Shown here: positions 1 through 7,161 of the stretch, piece by piece
Layout of the letters: every line of letters begins with the position of its first letter
Numbering within the stretch: the first letter of the stretch is position 1
DNA from: Bacilli bacterium
GTDB taxonomy: Bacteria > Bacillota_I > Bacilli_A > RFN20 > CAG-826
Assembly: GCA_900767825.1 (NCBI GenBank)
Contig: CAAGAN010000011.1
Span: 1 to 49,539 of the forward strand
DNA length: 49,539 nt
Direction: 5' to 3'
Program-made: the position numbers and the translations under genes
The notes under the pieces: generated by a model
Database searches by the model: none
Told to the model about the DNA's origin: nothing
What the model saw: the letters and a program-made list of their open reading frames with translations, nothing else

Positions 1-42
1 AAATTGTGAGTTCCTGCTTTTTCTTTGTCAATTCCGCCGCGC

Positions 43-56
43 GACCCCTAGGGGTC
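43..56. repeat. 14-bp perfect palindrome
   Basis: GACCCCTAGGGGTC is a perfect uninterrupted palindrome in the otherwise AT-rich, gene-free first 166 bases. It has no loop and no T-run, so it is not a terminator. It could be a protein-binding or restriction site. Nothing else is recognisable between the left edge and the GH31 stop codon. Confidence 0.4.
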
Positions 57-166
57 ATTGTGCAACCATCCCTTCATTTCATTCAGGAATGTTTACACAA
101 TTAAACGGATACTCTCTGACCAATTGAATTATTCTTAAATGTTAAAAATAACAATTTACTACTTTT

Positions 167-2605
167 TTATTCAATAGACATGGAGACTTCTAATAATCTT
201 ATTTTTTGTGATTTATTTAGTGCCTCACTTTCTTTTATGGCCTTAGTAATGTCTGCTATATTTTTAGGATTTTTTAGAATCTGATCATAAAGACCATATT
301 TATCTTTTGCCGTTACATCAATTGAATACAAAATACATTTTAAATTGTCTTTGATTTCGTTAAATCTATCTTCGTCTTCGAATGTAATTTTGATTAGGTA
401 TTTTGACTTGTTATCAACTGGTAATTCGAGCCTAAGATTTTCTGAATATAAGATCTTGAAGTCGTTTGATTCTATTCCGTTAACAAAGACTTTTATATCC
501 GCGTCTTTTAAGTCAACGTAATCAAAAACAAATGTTCTATTTTCGTTAAATACTTTATTAGATTTAACAAAATTAATGGACAATTGCAGGGTATTTTTAT
601 CTATTAATTTATTTTCAAATATTGTTTTAGATATTTCTTTTTCTTTATCTTCATAAAGGGTATATAGCCCATTTCCTTTTGAAGTAATTAGATTTAATTT
701 CTTTGGATTATCTACCTCATTATATTTAATTTTATCTAGAGAAAGAGGGATAAAAGAACCTGATTTAATTAAATAAGGGAAGCTTTCTAGGGTTCTAGCA
801 AATTTGATTTCTTTGTCTTTTTTGATCTCGTAGATATCATGAGTGAAGAAATCAAAATACCTTCCTTTTGGCAAATATCCTTTTTCGATTGTATATCCAT
901 CTTTATTAAGAGGGTGGGTAGCAGGGATTATAAAGCCATCTTGAGCGAAGATATATTCATTTGGATAGTTATATGCTTTCTTTTTGTTTCCAAGTAAATA
1001 ATATAACGGCTCGATTAAGCCTAGCCCATTTAGATGGGTTTTATAGCAACTTGAATATAGATATGGTATTAATCTATGTCTTAATCTTAAGAAATCTATA
1101 GCAATGTCTCCAGCTCCGTTTAAGTAATACCATGGCTCTTTTGAAATGATAGGCATATCAGAGGAGTGAAGTCTATTAATAGGGGAGAATACTCCAAATT
1201 GAAGGAACCTAGTATATAGTTGATATTCTAATCTTCCTCCATAATGTCCACCTATATCATGACTCCAATATGTGTAGCCTACATTAGTTGATTTGGATGT
1301 AAATTCACTGATGTAATCCAATGTTTCCCAACTAGAAACTGTATCGCCAGAGAAACCTACTGGATATCTATGGCTGCCGATTCCGCAATATCTAGACAAA
1401 ATCAATCCGTGTTCATGATTAAGACTATTATCTAGGTAATGGTAGTGGTTTAAGCTCCATAACGGATCTAGTCCGGGCATCTTTGAATTAGTACCTTGCT
1501 GCCAATCAATCCAATAAAAACTGACCCCGTCATTTTCATAAGGTTTATGAATAACTTTGAAGTAGTTATTTATGAATTTATCATCGGTGAAATCAAATGG
1601 GATTTGTTCTCCTTTGTTTGGATCTTTATCCATTGCAACAGCAAAGTCTTTATAACAATCTTCAAACCATCTAACTCCGTCTGCTGGATGTAGATTCAAT
1701 GTTATGTGGAAACCTAAATCTGATATATCTTTTAGGAATTTCTTATAATCTTTGAAGAGATCTTTGTTCCAACTATATCCAGTCCAGCCATCTTTTCCTC
1801 CATAGAAAGGAGTATCTCTTCCTAACTCGGTAATGTGTTTGGCCTTGTCTAGGTTATTCGAATTATAATGCCAATCCATATCGATGGTAGAAACTGTAAT
1901 CGGAACATCTCTATCTATAAATTTGTATAGGAGTGTCAAAAATTCTTTATCGGTATATTCATGATACCTGCTCCACCAGTTGCCAAATGCATATCTAGGT
2001 AATATTGGGGTATATCCAGTAATTTCAAATAAAGCTTTTACTGCCGCTCTATAATTATGTCCATAGGCAAAAACGTAATAGTCTTTATGACCTTCTATGG
2101 CTTTTTCTAAAGAACCTTCTTCATTAAGCAAAAGAGAAAAACTATCATCGATAAGAGCAACTCCGTTTCTACTAGCAACCCCGTTATCTAGTTTTATTTC
2201 AGTTCTAGGGCCATCTTCTTTGTAATTAGTAAAGTATTTACCTTCATAACAGTCTAAAGTCCTATATGTTCCTTTTAGATTTTCTTTGTTATCTAGGTGG
2301 ATTTTTTTGCCTTTTAGAATAACATAAGAATCTTTAATTGAATCGCTATCGATAAGGACTAGGGTTACTTTCTTAGTTCTAATCTTTATGGATTTTTCAT
2401 CTTGCTCTATGATTTCGAATTTTGGTGTTTTCTTATTACGGAACCAAACTGTCTGGGTGGCTTTGTCGTTAAATTCTCTTTTTTCTGATTTCTCAATTCT
2501 AAAAAGTTCATCAAAAAGAACCGTGATACGGTAATTCTTCCAAAAAACCATGGACTCTTTTTTAGAAATCGGATCGGTTGCTGCTATTAGATGTTTATCG
2601 AGCAT
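167..2605 (-). CDS. Glycoside hydrolase family 31 (alpha-glucosidase/alpha-xylosidase type)
   Basis: This is an 812-residue retaining alpha-glycosidase of the GH31 family. The catalytic barrel is clear: the nucleophile Asp is about residue 367 in WIDWQQG, and the acid/base Asp is about residue 421 in GFSGDT. The stretch WSHDIGGH follows at about residue 450. An N-terminal beta-sandwich and a C-terminal beta region flank the barrel, as is usual. There is no signal peptide, so it should be cytosolic and act on imported oligosaccharides. The start is supported by GAGGT 6 nt upstream. The WIDWQQG form occurs in a large bacterial GH31 subgroup, but the substrate cannot be assigned. No sugar transporter is adjacent; the only other sugar gene nearby is a GH1 remnant at about 4 kb. 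Confidence 0.9.
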   Translation of the reverse strand: MLDKHLIAATDPISKKESMVFWKNYRITVLFDELFRIEKSEKREFNDKATQTVWFRNKKTPKFEIIEQDEKSIKIRTKKVTLVLIDSDSIKDSYVILKGKKIHLDNKENLKGTYRTLDCYEGKYFTNYKEDGPRTEIKLDNGVASRNGVALIDDSFSLLLNEEGSLEKAIEGHKDYYVFAYGHNYRAAVKALFEITGYTPILPRYAFGNWWSRYHEYTDKEFLTLLYKFIDRDVPITVSTIDMDWHYNSNNLDKAKHITELGRDTPFYGGKDGWTGYSWNKDLFKDYKKFLKDISDLGFHITLNLHPADGVRWFEDCYKDFAVAMDKDPNKGEQIPFDFTDDKFINNYFKVIHKPYENDGVSFYWIDWQQGTNSKMPGLDPLWSLNHYHYLDNSLNHEHGLILSRYCGIGSHRYPVGFSGDTVSSWETLDYISEFTSKSTNVGYTYWSHDIGGHYGGRLEYQLYTRFLQFGVFSPINRLHSSDMPIISKEPWYYLNGAGDIAIDFLRLRHRLIPYLYSSCYKTHLNGLGLIEPLYYLLGNKKKAYNYPNEYIFAQDGFIIPATHPLNKDGYTIEKGYLPKGRYFDFFTHDIYEIKKDKEIKFARTLESFPYLIKSGSFIPLSLDKIKYNEVDNPKKLNLITSKGNGLYTLYEDKEKEISKTIFENKLIDKNTLQLSINFVKSNKVFNENRTFVFDYVDLKDADIKVFVNGIESNDFKILYSENLRLELPVDNKSKYLIKITFEDEDRFNEIKDNLKCILYSIDVTAKDKYGLYDQILKNPKNIADITKAIKESEALNKSQKIRLLEVSMSIE

Positions 2606-2701
2606 ATATTTACCTCGATAATAATTTTAGTAAAACTAACGGCTTTTATTATTATTAAAAATAATGTAACTATTACGTTTGGCAAGGAGGGTATGAATTG
2701 C

Positions 2702-3130
2702 TTAGCATGAATGCTTTTCTGCTGAAGCGACCAGTTCTTCAGGTTTATAAACAGGAATGTCACAATTGGCAAAATCTTTAATATTGTTCGTTATTATTGC
2801 ATCAAGCATCGCTTCTTTGGCTGCCTGAATAATGAGCTCGTCTTCAAAGTCTTTGTATTCTTCGTAGATCGAGGTAATTGCTGCGTCTGCACTTATTCCT
2901 ATTACTTTTGAGCACAAACAATAGACTCCTGAAAGCACTGATTTTGCCTTTTCTTTATCGTGAAGTTTTCTTCCAGCAATATATTCTATGTCCCTTAAAG
3001 ACATGGATGTAATATATGTTTGATTTCTACTCTTTTTACACCAAATAAAAAAATCTAGGGCTTCCTTGCATCCGCTTTCGCGTTTTAACAGCAGGTCGAG
3101 AAACACGTTTGTATCAACTAATAGCCGCAT
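2702..3130 (-). CDS. PIN-domain toxin (VapC-like RNase)
   Basis: This 142-residue protein has the PIN nuclease layout: LLVDTNVFLD at the N-terminus with Asp6, a second acidic cluster near residues 47-49, the FEDEL motif near residues 95-99 and a C-terminal IITNNIKDF segment. Such proteins are Mg-dependent RNases that act as toxins. It overlaps the end of the YefM-like antitoxin gene by 13 bp, which implies translational coupling and a type II toxin-antitoxin operon. PIN toxins usually pair with several antitoxin folds; a Phd/YefM partner is less usual than a VapB partner. All catalytic acids appear present, so the toxin is probably functional. Confidence 0.85.
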   Translation of the reverse strand: MRLLVDTNVFLDLLLKRESGCKEALDFFIWCKKSRNQTYITSMSLRDIEYIAGRKLHDKEKAKSVLSGVYCLCSKVIGISADAAITSIYEEYKDFEDELIIQAAKEAMLDAIITNNIKDFANCDIPVYKPEELVASAEKHSC

Positions 3131-3354
3131 TTTTTCATAATCTCCTCTCCAATCATTTCTTTGTAATCTTCTCCTTTGTCATTGTCTTTTAAACATCCGC
3201 ATAAACTAACCAATGATTGATAATACAATTCATCTGGATCGGACAAAACCGCAACGATTTTACCATTGCTTGTTATGAAAACTTTTTCTTTCGAACAAGT
3301 AGTGAGATACTCTTTTATTTTTTTCCTAAAATCTGAAACACTTACAAAACACAT
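3118..3354 (-). CDS. Phd/YefM-family antitoxin
   Basis: This 78-residue protein has the YefM/Phd N-terminal DNA-binding fold: VSVSDFRKKIKEYL, then VFITSNGKIVAVLSDPDEL. The remaining C-terminal part would bind and neutralise the PIN toxin encoded by the overlapping downstream gene. AAGGAG sits 6-8 nt before the ATG. The upstream region carries three TGTAC-type operator cores, matching the known YefM site, so the operon is probably autorepressed by this protein, alone or complexed with the toxin. Confidence 0.85.
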   Translation of the reverse strand: MCFVSVSDFRKKIKEYLTTCSKEKVFITSNGKIVAVLSDPDELYYQSLVSLCGCLKDNDKGEDYKEMIGEEIMKKCGY

Positions 3355-3366
3355 ACTTTTCTCCTT

Positions 3367-3417
3367 TGTACATATTATTAACCAAAAAAGTACATTAATA
3401 AAGAAAAATTTTGTACA
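3367..3417. promoter_or_regulatory. Triple TGTAC operator of the YefM/PIN operon
   Basis: Three GTAC cores lie at 3368-3371, 3390-3393 and 3413-3416, spaced 22 and 23 bp, about two helical turns apart, so they lie on one face of the DNA. The outer two are full TGTACA palindromes and the middle one is AGTACA. E. coli YefM is known to bind palindromes with a TGTACA core. The sites lie directly upstream of the antitoxin start and overlap the likely promoter. The bound protein is inferred from family knowledge, not shown here. Confidence 0.7.
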
Positions 3418-3605
3418 TTTATTATGGATTCTTTTTAGATAGGTGTCTGTCTCGTGCCTTATCCATCAAAACTTTAGTACTTGTTTAAACATCATTTATT
3501 CATAATTTTTGTAGCTTGTTATCTTTGTTTATTAGAAATGATGGGTTTTTACATTTTATTTTTAATGGAAAAATCTTTTCCTATTGAAGATTATCCAACT
3601 CAACT

Positions 3606-3929
3606 CTATTTATAGGTTGTCTTGGAAGCCTTTTTTCTTCGATAACTTGAGGGGGTTATTCCTTCGTAACGTTTGAAGCCTTTGACAAAATAATTTAGGC
3701 CATCATAACCTGTGAAATGTGCTATTTTTCCTATTGGTAAATCCGTTTCTAATAATAGTTTCTTGGCCTCTTTTACCCGAACTTCTTAGGCAAATCGAAA
3801 AATACTCTTGCCGGCCTCTTCTTTAAAAGCATGTTCTAGGTAAGATTTGCTGATACTTATATTCGCAACTAGTTCATCTAAAGACCAACGCATTTCTAGA
3901 TGCAAATAGATATATGCTATTGCTATTGG
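3606..3929 (-). pseudogene. AraC-family regulator, 3' remnant with nonsense codon
   Basis: The minus strand encodes an AraC/XylS C-terminal double helix-turn-helix: WSLDELVANISISKSYLEHAF, then VKEAKKLL, IGKIAHFTGYDGLNYFVKGF and ITPSSYRR, ending at a TAG at 3606-3608. A TAA at 3786-3788 replaces a codon that is usually Gln in this family (FRFA-stop-EVRVKEA). A TGA lies at 3930-3932, exactly where homology fails. The effector-binding N-terminal part is absent. The broken end abuts a GH1 remnant on the other strand, so the two look like the tails of a divergent regulator/beta-glucosidase pair whose middle was deleted. Confidence 0.85.
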
Positions 3930-4067
3930 TCATTGCTTGATAATTTTGAATGGCAAAAAGGTTTTTCTATGACTTTTGGTCTTATAGAGGCAGACCGTAA
4001 AACAATGGAACGCAAGATAAAGAAGACTCTTCTTTCGCTCGGCGAAAAGAAAAAGCTATTTGAATGA
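3903..4067 (+). pseudogene. GH1 beta-glucosidase, C-terminal remnant
   Basis: The plus strand reads QIDICYCYWSLLDNFEWQKG, then FSMTFGLIEADRKTMERKIKKTL and ends at a TGA at 4065-4067. YWSLLDNFEW is the hallmark C-terminal GH1 segment, containing the Trp and Glu that bind the sugar. Only about 54 codons remain. An in-frame TAG sits at 3897-3899 and no upstream GH1 sequence is present. The left breakpoint coincides with the loss of homology in the minus-strand AraC remnant. Phospho-beta-glucosidase or beta-glucosidase cannot be distinguished from this fragment. Confidence 0.8.
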
Positions 4068-4148
4068 ATATTTGCTTTAGTAGGTATTAATTATTTAAAC
4101 GGCACCCTACCATATCGATGCCTTTTGTATGAAAGATTGTTTTAACTT

Positions 4149-4199
4149 TCTTTAATATCGGTTCATAGTAAAGGTATGTTAAATTGTTTCTTTATAGTC
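4149..4199 (+). pseudogene. Fragment similar to the start of the next membrane-protein gene
   Basis: Seventeen codons read SLISVHSKGMLNCFFIV. They match SWIRVYSKDMLNHFFIN at 4612-4662, inside the gene that starts at 4585, at 11 of 17 positions, with the DNA similar as well (both contain ATGTTAAAT followed by TTCTTTATA). No open frame extends from it, so it is a relic of a diverged second copy. The rest of 4068-4214 shows nothing recognisable. Confidence 0.55.
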
Positions 4200-4214
4200 T
4201 TTCCTATCCCCTCG

Positions 4215-4421
4215 TTACACCACAAAATCGTATTTCATATTGTTTTTTTCAATATATCTGTCTACGTCCTCTTGTTTTATTTTTTCGTTTGTCGCGATTG
4301 ACAGTTCCAAGAGGGCAAGGAACCAATCGGCGTTTCGCGACATCATCATCGGCAAAACGGGCGGGAATTCCTTGAACTTGTCGTAATACTTCATCTCTAA
4401 TTCATCTAGATAACTTACCAT
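4215..4421 (-). CDS. Small hypothetical protein
   Basis: I do not recognise a characterised family. The 68-residue product is acidic to neutral and probably helical, with a proline/methionine stretch FPPVLPMMM near residue 20 and an aromatic core WFLALLEL. GAGGAG lies 10 nt before the ATG, which supports translation; another ATG closer to that site opens only an 8-codon frame. It sits alone between pseudogene remnants and a membrane-protein gene. The protein-like composition and ribosome site make it more likely real than a chance frame. Confidence 0.55.
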   Translation of the reverse strand: MVSYLDELEMKYYDKFKEFPPVLPMMMSRNADWFLALLELSIATNEKIKQEDVDRYIEKNNMKYDFVV

Positions 4422-4584
4422 TTGTCATAATCTCCTCAAAAATATCTGCTGATTTTGGAAAAAGCGTTTTTATATTGAAATATGCTTCTTTATGATTGGC
4501 AATTTAAACGCCTTATCTTTAATTATTATCGCTTCTGGCTGTTAAATTTCCACTGAATTTAAACAGTAGAAAAATATTAGTTAA

Positions 4585-5286
4585 ATGAGTAATCAAAAGG
4601 TGTCTTCTTTTTCTTGGATAAGAGTTTATAGTAAAGACATGTTAAATCACTTCTTTATAAACACTCGTCTGACTATTGAAGCTATTCATAAGCAGCTTCA
4701 ATGCTTGTCTAAAATAATTTCTTTTTCCACCCAATCTCTTTTTATTGGCTATTATGTTTATCTATTAGTAATAAATATAAATAAGACTGCTTTTTTAATC
4801 ATGTATGCCTTTTTACTGACTTTATCTTTACTTGTATTGGCATTTGATATTTATTTTGCTTTTAAAAGGGGCGATACAAGACTGGAAATTAGACTATCGG
4901 TTGAAAGAAAAAGAAGGTTAGAAATGATATTTTCGTCAGTTCGCATTTTGCTAAAGGTAGCCGTAATCATACTTAGTGGTGTTGAATTAGTTAGATATCC
5001 AGCCGGAGAAATGCAAGTTATTACATTTACATTATCCATCGTGCTTTTTGCTTTCTATTTAGTTTCAAATTTATTGATCTTCTTTGTTCATAAAGACTTG
5101 GATTTAATTAGACTTTCTGTGGAAAGCGATGTTGCTAATAGCAAACTTTTATCAAAATTGCTGAAGCAAGATAAAAAAGAATATACCAATCAAGAGCAAC
5201 GGATGTTAGATTCGATTCAAGAACGCGTTAATACCCATTTAGGCATTAAAAAGAAGAATCAAAAAACGACGGTGAATAAGCATTGA
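4585..5286 (+). CDS. Hypothetical membrane protein
   Basis: This 233-residue protein is not in a family I recognise. It has about four hydrophobic segments in two hairpins, near residues 48-68, 70-92, 122-138 and 143-168. A basic stretch (RLEIRLSVERKRRLEM) lies between the hairpins, and the charged C-terminal tail of about 60 residues ends KKKNQKTT. No catalytic motif is visible. There is no clear Shine-Dalgarno. A diverged fragment of a similar gene lies about 460 bp upstream, so this was probably once a tandem pair. Confidence 0.7.
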   Translation: MSNQKVSSFSWIRVYSKDMLNHFFINTRLTIEAIHKQLQCLSKIISFSTQSLFIGYYVYLLVININKTAFLIMYAFLLTLSLLVLAFDIYFAFKRGDTRLEIRLSVERKRRLEMIFSSVRILLKVAVIILSGVELVRYPAGEMQVITFTLSIVLFAFYLVSNLLIFFVHKDLDLIRLSVESDVANSKLLSKLLKQDKKEYTNQEQRMLDSIQERVNTHLGIKKKNQKTTVNKH

Positions 5287-5299
5287 TTATTTTTATAAG

Positions 5300-5527
5300 T
5301 CATAACAATTTGTTCTTTGCTTCTTCTAAAGACATGATTTTGCCTGTATTAACATCTGCAATACCTTCATTTATTTTTTGCATAAGATTGAATACATTAG
5401 AAGTAATAATTGCAGTGTCATTTTTGCCGTTAACATTTATGTAAACGGACCCTTGATTCAATTTACACAGTTCGCTTGTTTCTTTATATTTATTTCTTAA
5501 ATCCGCACTCGGTCTGATAATCGCCAT
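5300..5527 (-). CDS. Orphan Phd/YefM-type antitoxin
   Basis: This 75-residue protein has the YefM-like fold: IRPSADLRNKYKETSELC, then VYINVNGKNDTAIITSNVF, and a helical C-terminal tail KIMSLEEAKNKLL of the kind that contacts a toxin. The ATG at 5527 is chosen because GGAGG precedes it by 7 nt; a longer frame to 5602 lacks a ribosome site. Downstream on the same strand the next gene is convergent, so no toxin gene follows. It may be a relic antitoxin, one acting in trans, or a plain repressor. No TGTACA core was found upstream. Confidence 0.75.
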   Translation of the reverse strand: MAIIRPSADLRNKYKETSELCKLNQGSVYINVNGKNDTAIITSNVFNLMQKINEGIADVNTGKIMSLEEAKNKLL

Positions 5528-5626
5528 AATAAACCTCCACGTTATATCTTTTAGGCTATAGTTGCAATTTCGACCCATGGAAGCCTCTTGCTGACCCCAC
5601 AAAAAGGTGGAGAATCAATAACAAAG

Positions 5627-5702
5627 TGGTGGAACATATCGGGATCGAACCGACGACCTCATCGTTGCGAACGATGCGCTCTCCCAACTGAGCTAATGTC
5701 CC
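5627..5702 (-). tRNA. tRNA-Ala (anticodon CGC)
   Basis: A complete 76-nt cloverleaf with encoded CCA. The acceptor strands are GGGACAT and ATGTTCC. Their third pair is G3:U70, the alanine identity element. The anticodon loop TTCGCAA gives CGC, reading GCG codons. The T loop GTTCGATCC is canonical. A good promoter lies directly upstream. Confidence 0.97.
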
Positions 5703-5713
5703 ACGGCTTGCTT

Positions 5714-5741
5714 ATTATATTACTTTTGAATTTCTAGACAA
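5714..5741 (-). promoter_or_regulatory. Promoter of tRNA-Ala
   Basis: On the minus strand TTGTCT and TATAAT are separated by 16 nt, and the TATAAT ends 11 nt before the first base of the mature tRNA. Confidence 0.8.
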
Positions 5742-5779
5742 TCAAAACTACAAAAGGCGAGGGGCGTGCAGCGATTAAT

Positions 5780-7060
5780 CTATTGAATTAACTTAGTTTC
5801 ATCAATTGATGAAATAGGTTCTTCGTCGATGTCATTAACTTTTCCCTTTGTTATTTTATTAAACTTATTATCGATTTTAGTAACTGTAATATTAAAGTCA
5901 TCGGCTTTGTTTTTGAGTGAGTTCGTTGCTTTTAATAAATCGTTCCATCTAGTAGAGAAACGCTTAAACTCACTTGAAAGGATATCTAGAGATTTGTTTA
6001 TCTTTTCTAGGTTTTTGGCTTTTTCGGCATCGTCTTGTACTACTTTAAAAGAGACAATCATTGGTTGAAGAATAGTAGGGCAAGCCAATACAACCCCTTT
6101 ACCAATAGCCTCTTGCACTAAATCAGGATATTCATTTTCGATAAAGGCAAATATTCCATCGTTAGGAATAAACATGATTGCATTTTTAACTGTCAATCCT
6201 TGAATAATGTATTTGCTTGTCTCAGCAATTCTTTTCTTTAAAGCGGCTTTGAAATTTGCTTTCAATATTGTTTTATTTTCTTCACTTATCGGATCTGAAG
6301 AGAACAGGTTTTCATAACCAACAAGAGAGAATTTAGAATCAATTGCAATCAGATCTTTTGATTTATCTCCATGAAGATATATGACGGCATCTGGTTTATA
6401 TTGGCCGTCATTATCTTGATATATGACTTTTTGGGTATCATAGAGTTGACCCTTTGTCTCTCCAAAAGTTGCTTCTAGAATCATCTCTAATTGAAGTTCT
6501 CCATATCTGCCTCTTTGTTGGTTGTTGGTTAGAACTCCTTTTAAATCCAATACTTGGTCACTTAGGGATTTGATATTCTTTTGGGCTTCTGAAATGGCTC
6601 CTAATTGTTCTTTTATATTGGCCATTGTTTCACTAGAACCTTTAAAACCATCTGATAAAGTTTTGTCTACTTTATTATTAATAGATAAAAGATTGTCATC
6701 TATTTTCTTGGTTAAGGCTTCTATATTTAATTGGAGGCTCCTATTTATGCTTTCTTGGAAGGCATTTAGCCTAGCGGCGTCTCTATTTGTTTGGTCGTTA
6801 AGATGAGTCTCTACTTTTAACATTGATTCAGAGACGTTCTTTCCAATTAATAAAGGAAGAGAATCTTTTAAGGAAACCAAATCACCTTTTAGATTTGAAT
6901 ACGATGAATTTAATTCCTTTACCATTGTTATTAATTCAATGTAGTCTTTAGATTCCGTTTCCTTGTTTTTGTTTCTTTTGTTATTAAGAATGTTAAAGAC
7001 AATCAAGGTTATTAATGTTAAAAAACTGATAACTATGGAAGTAATTATTAAGGCAAGCAT
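5780..7060 (-). CDS. rmuC: DNA recombination protein RmuC
   Basis: This 426-residue protein has the RmuC layout: one N-terminal transmembrane helix (about residues 2-25), a long coiled coil to about residue 175, then the conserved nuclease-like domain starting at NNQQRGRYGELQLEMIL and containing IAIDSKF, and a helical C-terminus. RmuC proteins limit recombination at inverted repeats; the domain belongs to the restriction-endonuclease-like fold, but its activity is inferred. AAGGAG lies before the ATG. It is divergent from the Y-family polymerase gene, another DNA-maintenance gene, 101 bp away. Confidence 0.92.
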   Translation of the reverse strand: MLALIITSIVISFLTLITLIVFNILNNKRNKNKETESKDYIELITMVKELNSSYSNLKGDLVSLKDSLPLLIGKNVSESMLKVETHLNDQTNRDAARLNAFQESINRSLQLNIEALTKKIDDNLLSINNKVDKTLSDGFKGSSETMANIKEQLGAISEAQKNIKSLSDQVLDLKGVLTNNQQRGRYGELQLEMILEATFGETKGQLYDTQKVIYQDNDGQYKPDAVIYLHGDKSKDLIAIDSKFSLVGYENLFSSDPISEENKTILKANFKAALKKRIAETSKYIIQGLTVKNAIMFIPNDGIFAFIENEYPDLVQEAIGKGVVLACPTILQPMIVSFKVVQDDAEKAKNLEKINKSLDILSSEFKRFSTRWNDLLKATNSLKNKADDFNITVTKIDNKFNKITKGKVNDIDEEPISSIDETKLIQ

Positions 7061-7148
7061 GATTTCTCCTTTTGCTAAAATTTTACCACCATTTTTCTAA
7101 AGCGAGTGATGCAAAAAAATCAAGTCTACTCATATAGAAATTTATAGA

Positions 7149-7154
7149 TATTAT
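7149..7154 (+). promoter_or_regulatory. -10 box of the polymerase gene, leaderless start
   Basis: TATTAT ends 7 nt before the ATG at 7162 and no Shine-Dalgarno is present, so transcription should begin at or next to the start codon. No convincing -35 or GAAC...GTTC LexA box is seen in 7061-7161. Confidence 0.55.
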
Positions 7155-7161
7155 TGTAGTT

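Noticed and set aside
2680..2710. AAGGAGGGT followed by an ATG on the plus strand
   Set aside because: The frame closes after five codons and lies at the end of the PIN gene.
2587..2772. 61-codon minus-strand frame between the GH31 and PIN genes
   Set aside because: It overlaps the end of the PIN gene and the start of GH31, has no ribosome site and no protein-like pattern.
4184..4375. 63-codon plus-strand frame
   Set aside because: It is antisense to the better supported small gene at 4215-4421, which has GAGGAG; the plus frame has none.
5591..5626. CTCCAC/GTGGGG hairpin after the tRNA as a terminator
   Set aside because: The Ts lie in the loop rather than after the stem, so it does not fit a Rho-independent terminator.
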